A stretch of 64,000 bases of DNA from Paenibacillus_Z sp042653205 (GTDB lineage Bacteria > Bacillota > Bacilli > Paenibacillales > Paenibacillaceae): assembly GCF_042653205.1 (NCBI RefSeq), contig NZ_JBHSHY010000019.1, positions 1 through 64,000 of the forward strand, read 5' to 3'. A model generated the notes under the pieces. That model was not told the DNA's origin. It did no database searches and saw nothing but the letters and a program-made list of their open reading frames with translations. How positions within the stretch are numbered: position 1 is the first letter of the stretch; each line of letters begins with the position of its first letter. A program made the translations under genes and the position numbers. Below are positions 51,147 to 58,717 of the stretch, piece after piece.

Positions 51147-51224
51147 TTGGAGGGGAGTTCGTTCATCGCCGACAACCAAAAAGACCCCGCCATTCCAGAT
51201 GGCAGGGCCGTGCATACCGCTTAA
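51147..51224 (+). CDS. Possible short peptide gene with odd start
   Basis: A TTG at 51147 or, after the strong GGAGGGGAG at 51149-51157, an ATC at 51165 opens a frame ending with TAA at 51222-51224. From the ATC it encodes 19 residues containing ADNQKDPAIPDGRAVHTA. No standard start codon lies at proper distance after the ribosome site. Promoter plus ribosome site argue for a real product; the start codon problem argues against. Confidence 0.3.
   Translation: MEGSSFIADNQKDPAIPDGRAVHTA
51176..51207 (-). terminator. Terminator of the small minus-strand gene
   Basis: Minus strand CCCTGCCAT-CTGGA-ATGGCGGGG followed by TCTTTTTGG, 22 nt beyond the stop at 51229. It overlaps the possible short peptide frame of the other strand. 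Confidence 0.7.
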
Positions 51225-51228
51225 CCTC

Positions 51229-51504
51229 TTATGGACGATGCTCGGCTTCGGCCGCTCTGCTGCGCTCTCGTTCGACGAGCGTCTGCGCTTCCGTGATCTT
51301 CTCGGCGATGGTTAGCAGCAGCGCCTTGAATTCGGGATCGGTTTCGGAGCGGATGTATCGGTCAACGGCCGCTTCTTTGTATGTCAGCGTTTTCATGATT
51401 TCCTCCTCCTGCCAGAACGCGTCGCCGCGAGACGCCGCAATCGTATAGAGATCCAATTGATCGTTCAGCCACTGCCCGTACGAATGCCGTCTAGATTTGG
51501 CCAT
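51229..51504 (-). CDS. Small helical cytosolic protein, 91 aa
   Basis: Begins at the ATG at 51504 (MAKSRRHSYGQWLNDQLDLY), though no good ribosome site is seen there; an internal ATG at 51396 has a superb GGAGGAGG but the purines also encode Glu-Glu-Glu. The C-terminal 50 residues look like one or two amphipathic helices (ALLLTIAEKITEAQTLVERE). Function unknown. Terminator follows. Confidence 0.5.
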   Translation of the reverse strand: MAKSRRHSYGQWLNDQLDLYTIAASRGDAFWQEEEIMKTLTYKEAAVDRYIRSETDPEFKALLLTIAEKITEAQTLVERERSRAAEAEHRP

Positions 51505-51588
51505 CCGAGGCCGCGAGCCATACCCGCTCCCAGACATTGGAAGGCGCTTGCAATTGCTTTCTCGCTTCCTCAAATTATAATAAAGCTA

Positions 51589-51608
51589 CCGTTACATAAC
51601 CGTTACAT
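51589..51608. promoter_or_regulatory. 11-bp-spaced direct repeat CCGTTACAT
   Basis: CCGTTACAT occurs at 51589-51597 and again at 51600-51608, one helical turn apart. Such tandem sites are typical of winged-helix regulators (PhoP style). It lies upstream of both the small minus-strand gene and the divergent pseudo-hydrolase regulator. Confidence 0.45.
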
Positions 51609-51713
51609 GGCTGACCAAGAGGCCGTAACGCCGCAATCTGCCACACGCTTCTCTAGCAAAACGGCAAAACCAGAACAGATTCGGCCTCAGACGGCCCGAT
51701 TGGAGGTGTTCGC

Positions 51714-53195
51714 TTGTCCGAGATGAAGGAACCGGGACCGGTGCTGAAGTACCGGTATTCGCCGACGAGCAGCCCGGAAGCGGAAACGATGCTGCTGCTG
51801 CACGGAAACGGCTTCAACAGCTCCTTGTGGGGCGGGATGGCGGAACGGTTGAACGAATGCTTCCAGGTGCTGTACATCGACTTGGAAGGCGGAGAAGCGG
51901 AATGCGCGACATGGGACCGGCTCTGCGGCGAACTGCGCGACTTGCTCGCGCGCCTGGATATTCGCGAGCTTCATATTACGGGGCACGCGTTCGGCGGGTC
52001 GTTCGCGGTCGCCTTTGCCGACCGTTATCCGGAGACGGTCAAGACGCTCGTCCTCATATCGATCGCCGTATTCTATCCCGCCGTCGAAGGGGAACGAATC
52101 ATTAGCACCTACCTCGATTATATCGCGGAACAAGGCCTCCCGGCCGTCACCCGGCGGGAAGTCATCCCGTTCCTGACCTCGCTTCCGGAAGGGGATGAGA
52201 CGCTCGAAGCCATCTATCGCGCTTACGACCGGATCGACGAGCGGCTCTATCTCCAGCTGTTCAAGCTGCAAATGCTGGAGCGTCCGGTTCACGAACGGCG
52301 CAAGATCGATTGCCCGACGCTGCTGATCGCGGGCGAGCAGGACAAGCTGTACTTGCCGCAGCTGCAGTCGATCACGGCCGGCTACTTCCAGAGAGGGTCG
52401 TTCCTGATCATGCCGAATGCGTGCAACGCCGTATTTATCGACCAGCCGGAACTGACGGCCCAATGGATCCGGAGCTTCGTGCTGACCGCGTCGAATTACG
52501 CGCAGCGGCCGTCGCAGACGGCGATGGGCAGCCCTGTTCCGTCCATTATCCGCGCGGTGATGCACAATCTCGTGCCGGATTTGCAGCCGCGCGAGTCGGG
52601 GCGATCGGCCATACAGGTCCTGCACATCGCGCTGTTCCACCCGTTCGAAGTGCGGCTGAACGGCGTGCCGATCCCGGACGGCTGGGACAAGCGGTACGCC
52701 AAGACGATCCTGGCGTATTTGACCCTGCGCCCGTCCTGCACACGGGAGGAGCTGTGCGACGCCTTGTTCCCTGCGCTCAGCCGGCTGACGGCGCTCAGCA
52801 ACCTGCGCGTCTACCTCGGCTACTTGAAGAAGCTGCTCGAGCTCCCGGACGGCGAGTCGGTGCTGGTCACCAGCCGGACCCATATCCGGCTGAACGCGAA
52901 GATCGAATGCGACCTGCAGGTCTACGACGCGGAGCTCAAGCGGATTCTGTTCATTACGGACGGCGAGTCGAAGTACGCGGCCGCGCGGGCGCTGCTGCGG
53001 ACCGTCGGCACGGAGCCGTTCATGCAGGGCATTTACGACCAGTGGTTCCTCGACATCCGCAGCGATATCGAAGAACTGCTCGCGAGCCTGTCGGAATGGG
53101 CGGCGTCCTGGGAGGCGCGGATGGAACGGCCGGACTCGGCGCGTTATTTCGCCCAAATCGCGAACCGCCTGACGGACGGCAGAGATTCCTTGTAA
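51714..53195 (+). CDS. Pseudo-alpha/beta-hydrolase fused to a SARP/AfsR-like winged helix
   Basis: A 493-aa fusion. TTG start with GGAGGTG five nt upstream. Residues 20-265 are an alpha/beta-hydrolase fold (LLLHGNGFNSSLW, LLIAGEQDKLYLP), but the nucleophile elbow reads GHAFGG (Ser replaced by Ala) and the His position reads NACNAVFIDQPE (usual GHAVFVD; His replaced by Asn). Residues 300-405 are an OmpR/AfsR-type winged helix (HIALFHPFEVRLNG, RYAKTILAYLTLRPSCTREEL, LSNLRVYLGYLKKLLEL), then a short BTAD-like helical region. Likely a one-component regulator that senses a small molecule with a dead hydrolase. Stands alone; target unknown. Confidence 0.8.
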   Translation: MSEMKEPGPVLKYRYSPTSSPEAETMLLLHGNGFNSSLWGGMAERLNECFQVLYIDLEGGEAECATWDRLCGELRDLLARLDIRELHITGHAFGGSFAVAFADRYPETVKTLVLISIAVFYPAVEGERIISTYLDYIAEQGLPAVTRREVIPFLTSLPEGDETLEAIYRAYDRIDERLYLQLFKLQMLERPVHERRKIDCPTLLIAGEQDKLYLPQLQSITAGYFQRGSFLIMPNACNAVFIDQPELTAQWIRSFVLTASNYAQRPSQTAMGSPVPSIIRAVMHNLVPDLQPRESGRSAIQVLHIALFHPFEVRLNGVPIPDGWDKRYAKTILAYLTLRPSCTREELCDALFPALSRLTALSNLRVYLGYLKKLLELPDGESVLVTSRTHIRLNAKIECDLQVYDAELKRILFITDGESKYAAARALLRTVGTEPFMQGIYDQWFLDIRSDIEELLASLSEWAASWEARMERPDSARYFAQIANRLTDGRDSL

Positions 53196-53219
53196 ATTGC
53201 ATCCAAACGACGATCGGCG

Positions 53220-53249
53220 TTGCGGCCGGGGGGCTTCCTATTCTATGAT
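53220..53249 (+). promoter_or_regulatory. Candidate promoter of the exonuclease gene
   Basis: TTGCGG (53220-53225), 18-nt spacer, TATGAT (53244-53249), 36 nt before the ATG. Confidence 0.45.
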
Positions 53250-53285
53250 AAGAGTAACATTTGATAGAACAGGAAGGACGAACCG

Positions 53286-54146
53286 ATGAACGAAAACAAG
53301 ATTCTGATCGTCGACGGGATGGCGCTGCTGTTTCGGGCGTTCTTCGCCCAGTCGTACGACGCGCGCCGCATGGCCGACGGTACCCCGACGAACGCCGTTT
53401 ACGGCTTTCTGCAGTATTTGTTCGACGCCGTCAACCGTTTCGAGCCGACGCACGTGCTCTGCTGCTGGGACATGGGCAGCAAGACGTTCCGCACGGACAT
53501 GTACGCCGGCTACAAGGCGAACCGGCCGGATGCGCCGGACGATCTCGTCCCGCAATTTTCTTTGGTGAAAGACATCGTCGCTGCGCTCGGCATTCCGAAC
53601 GTCGGGCTGGAAGGCTACGAGGCAGACGACTGCATCGGCACGCTCGCGAACAGGCTGAGCGAGCTCGGCCACGTGTACGTGCTGACGGGCGACCAGGACA
53701 TGCTGCAGCTCGTCTCGGAACGCATCCACGTCGCCATCATGAAGAAGGGCCGCGGCAATTACGCGGTGTACGACCTCGACTTTCTGCAGACGGACAAGGG
53801 CGTGCGGCCGTTCCAGATCATCGAGATGAAGGGGCTGACCGGCGACACGAGCGACAACTATCCTGGCGTCAAAGGCATCGGCGAGAAGACGGCGCTTAAG
53901 CTGCTGCAGGAGTACGAGTCGATCGACGGCATCCTGAGTAATTTGGACGCGTTGTCCAAGAGCGTCAAGGCGAAGATCGAAGCCGACCTTGAAATGCTCC
54001 ATCTGTCGCGCACGCTGGCGCGGATCAACGTCGAGGTGCCGATCGAATGCGAGCTGGAGACCTGCACCTGGAGCGGGCCGCAGGACCCGGCGCATCCGGT
54101 GTTCGAGCAATATCGGCTGACCTCGCTGCTGAAGCTGATCGGGTAG
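53286..54146 (+). CDS. ypcP: 5'-3' exonuclease (YpcP-like, PolA N-terminal type)
   Basis: A 286-aa stand-alone flap/RNase H-type 5' nuclease. Conserved acidic residues: LIVDGMALLFRA, CWDMGSKTFRTDMYAGYKA, EGYEADDCIGTL, LTGDQDMLQLV and the second metal site in TGDTSDNYPGVKGIG; the helix-three-turn-helix DNA-binding motif follows (GVKGIGEKTALKLLQEY). It backs up Pol I in Okazaki primer removal in Bacillus. AGGAAGGA precedes the ATG at proper distance. Monocistronic in appearance. Confidence 0.93.
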   Translation: MNENKILIVDGMALLFRAFFAQSYDARRMADGTPTNAVYGFLQYLFDAVNRFEPTHVLCCWDMGSKTFRTDMYAGYKANRPDAPDDLVPQFSLVKDIVAALGIPNVGLEGYEADDCIGTLANRLSELGHVYVLTGDQDMLQLVSERIHVAIMKKGRGNYAVYDLDFLQTDKGVRPFQIIEMKGLTGDTSDNYPGVKGIGEKTALKLLQEYESIDGILSNLDALSKSVKAKIEADLEMLHLSRTLARINVEVPIECELETCTWSGPQDPAHPVFEQYRLTSLLKLIG

Positions 54147-54300
54147 CGGGACGGCGCAGCGGAAACGGACAGAAAAAGGGCGTCCGAAGAGCCGCGATCA
54201 TCGCTGCTCCTATCGCCGATGTGATGTGGCCGTAATCTAGCGTGTCCGTCGTGAGGGCCTCATAGTATGGATTGGTAGTTAGGCAACGATAGAATGAACC
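54147..54300. other. Short intergenic stretch before a decayed locus
   Basis: 154 nt with no clear signal; it marks the boundary between GC-rich core DNA and the AT-richer tetR/MFS remnant. Confidence 0.35.
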
Positions 54301-54340
54301 AAAGAGCAGTTTGCCGCCGCTGGCAAACTGCTCTTTTTTT
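54301..54340. terminator. Bidirectional terminator
   Basis: AAAGAGCAGTTTGCC-GCCGCT-GGCAAACTGCTCTTT, followed by T-runs on both sides. On the minus strand it lies just after the stop codon of the tetR remnant (54348), so it was that gene's terminator. Confidence 0.85.
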
Positions 54341-54347
54341 GGCTTGA

Positions 54348-54515
54348 TCAGAGGGTTCCTTGCTCTTGCGTATTGGATAGATGTGCCTGGGCCAACATAA
54401 TCGCAGCATCATAGAAAGTATCTTGTCTATGAGGATCACTTCTATGAATGATGGCATCCACAATAGCCCCGCCATATAGCATCTCTAATTGAGCAGCAAA
54501 TATTATTCCCTGGCG
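54348..54515 (-). pseudogene. tetR C-terminal remnant
   Basis: Minus-strand frame from CGC at 54515 to TGA at 54350-54348 encodes about 55 residues, including AQLEMLYGGAIVDAIIHRSD and LAQAHLSNTQEQGTL, which look like the last two helices of a TetR regulator. A stop (TGA, 54518-54516) closes the frame upstream; the helix-turn-helix half is missing. It faces the MFS remnant head-to-head with only 22 bp between the broken ends. Confidence 0.6.
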
Positions 54516-54537
54516 TCATCTGCTAATGATTTTATAA

Positions 54538-55435
54538 ATTATAGGCAGCGGCCTTACCTTAGGTCCGGGCGCAGCAGCGTTAGTGGAGTTCAATTCTTAT
54601 TCCAATAAAAGGCTGCCGGGATCCATCAATACGATTACGCAAGCCGTCGGTATCATTATCGCCACTAGTGTTGGCGCATCCTTGATTAAATATGCGCCGT
54701 TTCCGTTACACCTCAGTTATTGGGTCTTATGTGCGCTTGTCTTTTTCAGCATTATCTTTTGTTTATTCCTGCCACAGAAAAAACAGATCCGAACGCCTCG
54801 GGTGGTCGCTGGAAACCGCGAGGAGTCAAAATTCCTCAAGGATTGGCGGGGGTTATATATCGTAGCTGGCTTGGCCATCGGGACCGCTTTCGGGGCTGTT
54901 GCGATTTTTGTTTCGCTCGGAGCGCAAATTGCACGGGATATCATCGGGACGAAAGACATACTTGTCATTGGGGCCGTTTTATCCATCTCGTATCTACTCA
55001 TGGCAGTGACTGCTGTATTTGCGGGTAAGCTGAGGCCGGTTATTTCAATCCGAATTGGTCTGGTTTCAAATTCTTTTTACATTGATGCTGCTAACATTCG
55101 CAGCTGAGCTTCACTCGTTTATTATTTTTATTTTGGCCGCGATATTTTGTAGGCTTGCTTATGGCTTTTCTGGAACAGGAGCTATTGGTCTTGCAGCCAT
55201 TAACTCTCCAGAGCGGTACCGGGTACAATTTCTGTCTGCCGTATTGGTCATGGCCTATCTGTTCCAAGGCGCCACTTCTTTTGGGGCTGGAGTAACATCT
55301 ACAGTCTACGGATTTAGTTTTGCTATCACGCTGTTTGCATCGATCATCAGTCTAATTGCGCTCATCGCTTTATTCCTCACATTAAAGAACAAGAAGGAGA
55401 GTAGGGGAATTCAGATCGTTTCCACACAGTCGTGA
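54538..55435 (+). pseudogene. MFS transporter remnant, N-truncated and frameshifted
   Basis: The frame opens at 54538 (after a TAA) and begins in the middle of a transporter (GLTLGPGAAALVEFNSYSNK, typical of MFS helix 4-5). A run of five T at 55074-55078 shifts the frame; removing one T joins RIGLVSNSF to TLMLLTFAAELHSF. The downstream part runs to 55435 with four more helices. The region is AT-rich compared with its neighbours, which suggests acquisition. Original function: efflux, under the divergent TetR. Confidence 0.8.
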
Positions 55436-55466
55436 ACAGGAATTTAATTTTATAAACAAAACAGGA

Positions 55467-55500
55467 AAATGCCCGGAACTAGACTGCTTCCGGGCATTTT
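55467..55500. terminator. Terminator after the MFS remnant
   Basis: AAAATGCCCGGAA pairs with TTCCGGGCATTTT around a 9-nt loop. It also suits the end of the minus-strand gene at 55540. Confidence 0.85.
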
Positions 55501-55539
55501 CCTATGTTGGCAAGAAATTGAGTTAAGTATCAGGGACGA

Positions 55540-55800
55540 TCAAGGCTCGTCCAGCGCGTCCGGATAGCTGTCTTCTCCGGGGTATTCGCGGTCCATGCCT
55601 TCGTGCAGCTCGCGGTTCTCGTAGTCGAACCGGTTCGGGGAGCGCATGTCCATCCGCCATGGCGTGCTCTTGCCGAGCGACGCCGATTGCATGCTGGAAC
55701 CGTAGGAGCCTTCGGGAAATTCCTCCGCGGCGAGATCGTTGCGCTGGGACTCAACTGTCTTGAGATCCGTATAAGCTTGACGATTTTCTTCTTCGAACAC
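55540..55800 (-). CDS. Small conserved cytosolic protein, 86 aa
   Basis: From a GTG at 55800 with AGGAGG 8 nt upstream. Hydrophilic with no predicted fold; segments ESQRNDLAAEEFPEGSYGS, LGKSTPWRMDMRSPNRFDYE and ELHEGMDREYPGED resemble a small, intrinsically disordered protein common in Bacillales and often annotated only as cytosolic protein. Function unknown. Separate from the next gene by 51 nt. Confidence 0.7.
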   Translation of the reverse strand: MFEEENRQAYTDLKTVESQRNDLAAEEFPEGSYGSSMQSASLGKSTPWRMDMRSPNRFDYENRELHEGMDREYPGEDSYPDALDEP

Positions 55801-55851
55801 GTCGGCTACCTCCTGAAACGGATTGGGTGGTACCGTTTCAGTGTACCCCGA

Positions 55852-56148
55852 TCAGTCGGTAAAATTCACCGTTCCCACCACAAGCTCGAGAAACTGGCGA
55901 AGCTCGGCCGCTTCCTCTTCGGTCAGCTTGTAAGTGTATTCCAAGTACCCTTCCTCGTCCAGATCGTCCTGTCCCACGATCGCGGTCCGTCCGGACTGCA
56001 GGTCGGTAATCAGCTTCTTGCCGTAGAAGCGGTTGGTCGTCATAATGGCGAGATCGAACCGTTTCAGGCTCGGCGTTATGAAGGTTACGAAGCGGGTCGA
56101 CGTTTGTTCGGTCGAATCCGACATAAAATCGTAATCGGTCAGCTGCAT
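55852..56148 (-). CDS. DUF3055-like protein, 98 aa
   Basis: ATG at 56148 follows AAGGAGG. The product has beta-rich segments TRFVTFITPSLKRFDLAIMT and FYGKKLITDLQSGRTAIVGQ, a loop DDLDEEGYLEYTYKLT and a C-terminal helix (EAAELRQFLELVVG). This resembles the DUF3055/SAV0927 family of small Firmicutes proteins. Role unknown. The 55540-55800 gene follows on the same strand, so they may be co-transcribed. Confidence 0.65.
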   Translation of the reverse strand: MQLTDYDFMSDSTEQTSTRFVTFITPSLKRFDLAIMTTNRFYGKKLITDLQSGRTAIVGQDDLDEEGYLEYTYKLTEEEAAELRQFLELVVGTVNFTD

Positions 56149-56236
56149 CGGGCGTTCCTCCTTTGTTGGGTCTATCATAGCATCCCGTTCCGGGCCGTTC
56201 AATACGAAATAGGGGAACAATTGTTCGATTTTACTA

Positions 56237-56266
56237 TTGCCTTTGCCATTATAACTGTGCTATGAT
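56237..56266 (+). promoter_or_regulatory. Promoter of an orphan short transcript
   Basis: TTGCCT (56237-56242), 18-nt spacer, TATGAT (56261-56266). Start expected near 56273. Confidence 0.55.
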
Positions 56267-56272
56267 GAATGC

Positions 56273-56343
56273 AATCGAATCGTTGCACGTGAGGAAGCAC
56301 CTCTTATTGCCATATTCTATGGCGTTAAGGGGTGCTTTTTTGC
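56273..56343 (+). ncRNA. Short leader or small RNA ending in a terminator
   Basis: About 70 nt from the predicted start to a strong terminator: AGCACC..CTTA..TGCCATA pairs with TATGGC..TTAA..GGGTGCT, followed by six T. A small GCAA/TTGC hairpin precedes it. No upstream gene could use this terminator, as the neighbour runs the other way, so this is either an sRNA or an attenuator for the HRDC gene that begins 73 nt on. Confidence 0.5.
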
Positions 56344-56416
56344 GTTTATGCGCATGATGGCGCGCGTGGCGCGGGCGGAGCGGATTTGATGACACTAAGA
56401 GACGGAGGTGGCCTGC

Positions 56417-57427
56417 ATGCAGGTCGTATTTTTGAACACATTTGAGAAACCGGGCGGAGAGGACGGGCCGGCGCGCGAAGCGCAGCTGTCGATCTGCGAA
56501 CAGAACGGCGTTTGGTCGGTGATTTGGACCGACGCGGACGGACCGGGGGAAGGCGGCCAGTCGACGTGGTACGAAGGCGGGTCGTGGGAAGAGATGATGA
56601 CCGCGTTCCGGCATGGCATCGCGGTTCAGATGGGCGAAGGCTTCTCGCCGCTGATCGACGGCATGCTCGAGGAGCGGCGAAGCGTGAACGCGGGCACGGC
56701 GCAGTATGCCATGATTCAATGCTACGGGGAGATATACGGGAATGCGGAGCTGTTCAACGCGCTGCGCGACTGGCGGCGCGCCAAGGCGGCGTCCATCAAG
56801 AAATCGGCCTATCTCGTGGCGACGAACCGGATGCTGTGGATGATCAGCGCCTACGTGCCGCTGCAGCCGGAAGAATTGATGCAAATCCCGGGCTGGGGCG
56901 AGGCCAAGCAAGCCGCATACGGTGCGGATGTGCTGGCGATCACGGGCGCGTTCGAACGGGAGACGTCGTTTCCTCTCGATTGGGTGGCGGACAAGCTCGA
57001 TCCGAAGGTGTACACGAAATGGGTGTTCAAGCAAAAGGAGAACAAATACAAGACGCAGCTCGACCGCCAGCAGGAGAAGCGCGACCTGCTGCGCGCGATC
57101 GCGGAAGGCAAGTCGATCGAGGAACTGCAGGCGGAGATCGAGCTGCCGCGGCGGGATTTAATGGAACGGCTCGAGAAGCTGGACTTGGATGGCTACGATC
57201 TAGAGCCGCTCATCGAGAAGGAGCTCGCGAGCATGCCAGCTTCCGAACAGCAGCTCGTCTGGGACGCGCTGCAGTCCATGGGCGACCGGTACTTGAGGCC
57301 CGTGCTGCATCAGGTGTATGGCGAGGATGCGGAGCAGAGCAAGGGAAAGGCGGTGGATCTGCTGTACGACCGGCTGCGGCTTATCCGGCTGCGGTATCGC
57401 CGTTCGGGCGGCAATCGGGTGTCATAG
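56417..57427 (+). CDS. HRDC-domain protein
   Basis: A 336-aa protein. ATG at 56417 follows GGAGG. N-terminal segment with conserved Trp and Gly (VWSVIWTDADGPGEGGQSTW, to about 105), then an HRDC domain (about 120-190; RDWRRAKAASIKKSAYLVA and IPGWGEAKQAAYG), a nucleic-acid-binding unit found in RecQ helicases and RNase D. Next a basic helix and a winged-helix-like unit (GKSIEELQAEIELPRRDLME). No helicase or nuclease motif is present. Likely a DNA- or RNA-binding adaptor; its stop overlaps the convergent phospholipase gene by 6 nt. Confidence 0.8.
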   Translation: MQVVFLNTFEKPGGEDGPAREAQLSICEQNGVWSVIWTDADGPGEGGQSTWYEGGSWEEMMTAFRHGIAVQMGEGFSPLIDGMLEERRSVNAGTAQYAMIQCYGEIYGNAELFNALRDWRRAKAASIKKSAYLVATNRMLWMISAYVPLQPEELMQIPGWGEAKQAAYGADVLAITGAFERETSFPLDWVADKLDPKVYTKWVFKQKENKYKTQLDRQQEKRDLLRAIAEGKSIEELQAEIELPRRDLMERLEKLDLDGYDLEPLIEKELASMPASEQQLVWDALQSMGDRYLRPVLHQVYGEDAEQSKGKAVDLLYDRLRLIRLRYRRSGGNRVS

Positions 57428-58426
57428 CGTCCAGATCGGATCTTCGAACCGGATGGAGGCGCCGCTGCCGCAGTCCCGTCCGGTCTCGTAGGAGCGGTTG
57501 CCGATCAATTGGGCGGCCGCTTCGCGCAGCCGATGTTTGGACGGCGCCTCTTCGTCGATCGAGCCATTGATCCCCGGCGCCTCCGGTTCGTCGCAGCGCA
57601 GCCATTGAAGCACGGCCGACACGACGGCCAGGCTCTCGTCCATCGCCCGGTCCCAGAGCGTCCAGACATCCTCGTCGTATTGCGTCCTGCCGTTCGTCGG
57701 ATCCAGCCAAGGACGCCGGGATTCGTTCAGGATATCCAGCTCCGGCAGCCGGCGCTTGTAAACGAACGGATCGATTTGCTTGAACGTCAGGAAGCGCTTG
57801 ATGCCGATTGGATCGTGAAACAGCCGCTGCGCCCGGATCATGTCGCGCATCGCGTGCTGCCAGTCTTCGCGCCGGACGCGAGGTGCCGATTCGGGGTAGT
57901 GCACGGCCGCGATTTGTTCGAACGCTTCCAGGATCGGCCGGGGAAGTTCCCCGCGATTGTCGATTTCCCGCCACACCTCCGTCTTCCAGGTCTCCGCGCC
58001 GAGCAGCTTGCGGACGATGAGCGTGTCCATCATGACTTCGAAGCGTTGATGATCCCATTTGCGAAAGCCCGAGCGGCTGAACACGTACGGATGCATGACG
58101 CGGTCCAGCAAATGATGCAGCAGGAAACCGAGCGCATAGGCGAGCGCGTCGTCTTTGCCGGGATCCCGGTCGATAGCGGCATGATCCGCCGCATCGAGCA
58201 GGTCCATGAGGACCGGGCCGCAGTGCCGCTCGTGCATGGCGCTTCCGAGTGCCCCCATTGTCCGGTCTGTCTGCCAAGGCAGGAAATGATGATAAAACAG
58301 AAAATCGGGGCCTTGACAGCCCATATTGAACATGCGCCGGCGCTCCGGAAGGGCAATCAATGCCTCTTCGCCGAGTGCCTGCAGGCAGCGCTGTCCGAAT
58401 AGCAAATGGGTCCACACGTTTGGCAC
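57422..58426 (-). CDS. Zinc-dependent phospholipase C-like protein
   Basis: A 334-aa protein. GTG at 58426 follows GAGGAGG. His and Asp clusters typical of the zinc-dependent PLC fold appear in order: VPNVWTHLLFGQ (N-terminal), NMGCQGPDFLFYHHFLPWQ, ALGFLLHHLLDRVMHPYVFSR and KWDHQRFEVMMDTLI. Unlike secreted PLCs there is no signal peptide, so it is probably cytosolic and acts on something other than extracellular lipid. It overlaps the HRDC gene tail-to-tail. Confidence 0.8.
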   Translation of the reverse strand: MPNVWTHLLFGQRCLQALGEEALIALPERRRMFNMGCQGPDFLFYHHFLPWQTDRTMGALGSAMHERHCGPVLMDLLDAADHAAIDRDPGKDDALAYALGFLLHHLLDRVMHPYVFSRSGFRKWDHQRFEVMMDTLIVRKLLGAETWKTEVWREIDNRGELPRPILEAFEQIAAVHYPESAPRVRREDWQHAMRDMIRAQRLFHDPIGIKRFLTFKQIDPFVYKRRLPELDILNESRRPWLDPTNGRTQYDEDVWTLWDRAMDESLAVVSAVLQWLRCDEPEAPGINGSIDEEAPSKHRLREAAAQLIGNRSYETGRDCGSGASIRFEDPIWTL

Positions 58427-58717
58427 GGATAACCTCCTCAACGTTCTGGTGAGTGAAGCAATACGCGGGATCCGCGCGAAAAAAAAAGGCCGTGCCGAGA
58501 AAATGAGCTTCGTGTTGCGAGCGGAGATTCGGCCATCGGAACCATGTCCATAGACACGGGGGCGCGGAATGATGACCGGGGTCTTCAAGGCACGTTTAGG
58601 TCTAATGTTCGACATATTTCTTCATATCTTGCAAGATCTAGTATACTTGGCCTAATCATTCCTGTATACTTGTAATGAGTTTGAAAGAAATCGTCGAAAA
58701 GGGGCGTTATCCTGAAG

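Noticed and set aside
50609..51193. 194-aa minus-strand frame upstream of the oxidoreductase pair
   Set aside because: Overlaps the real dehydrogenase start, no ribosome site, no recognisable segments.
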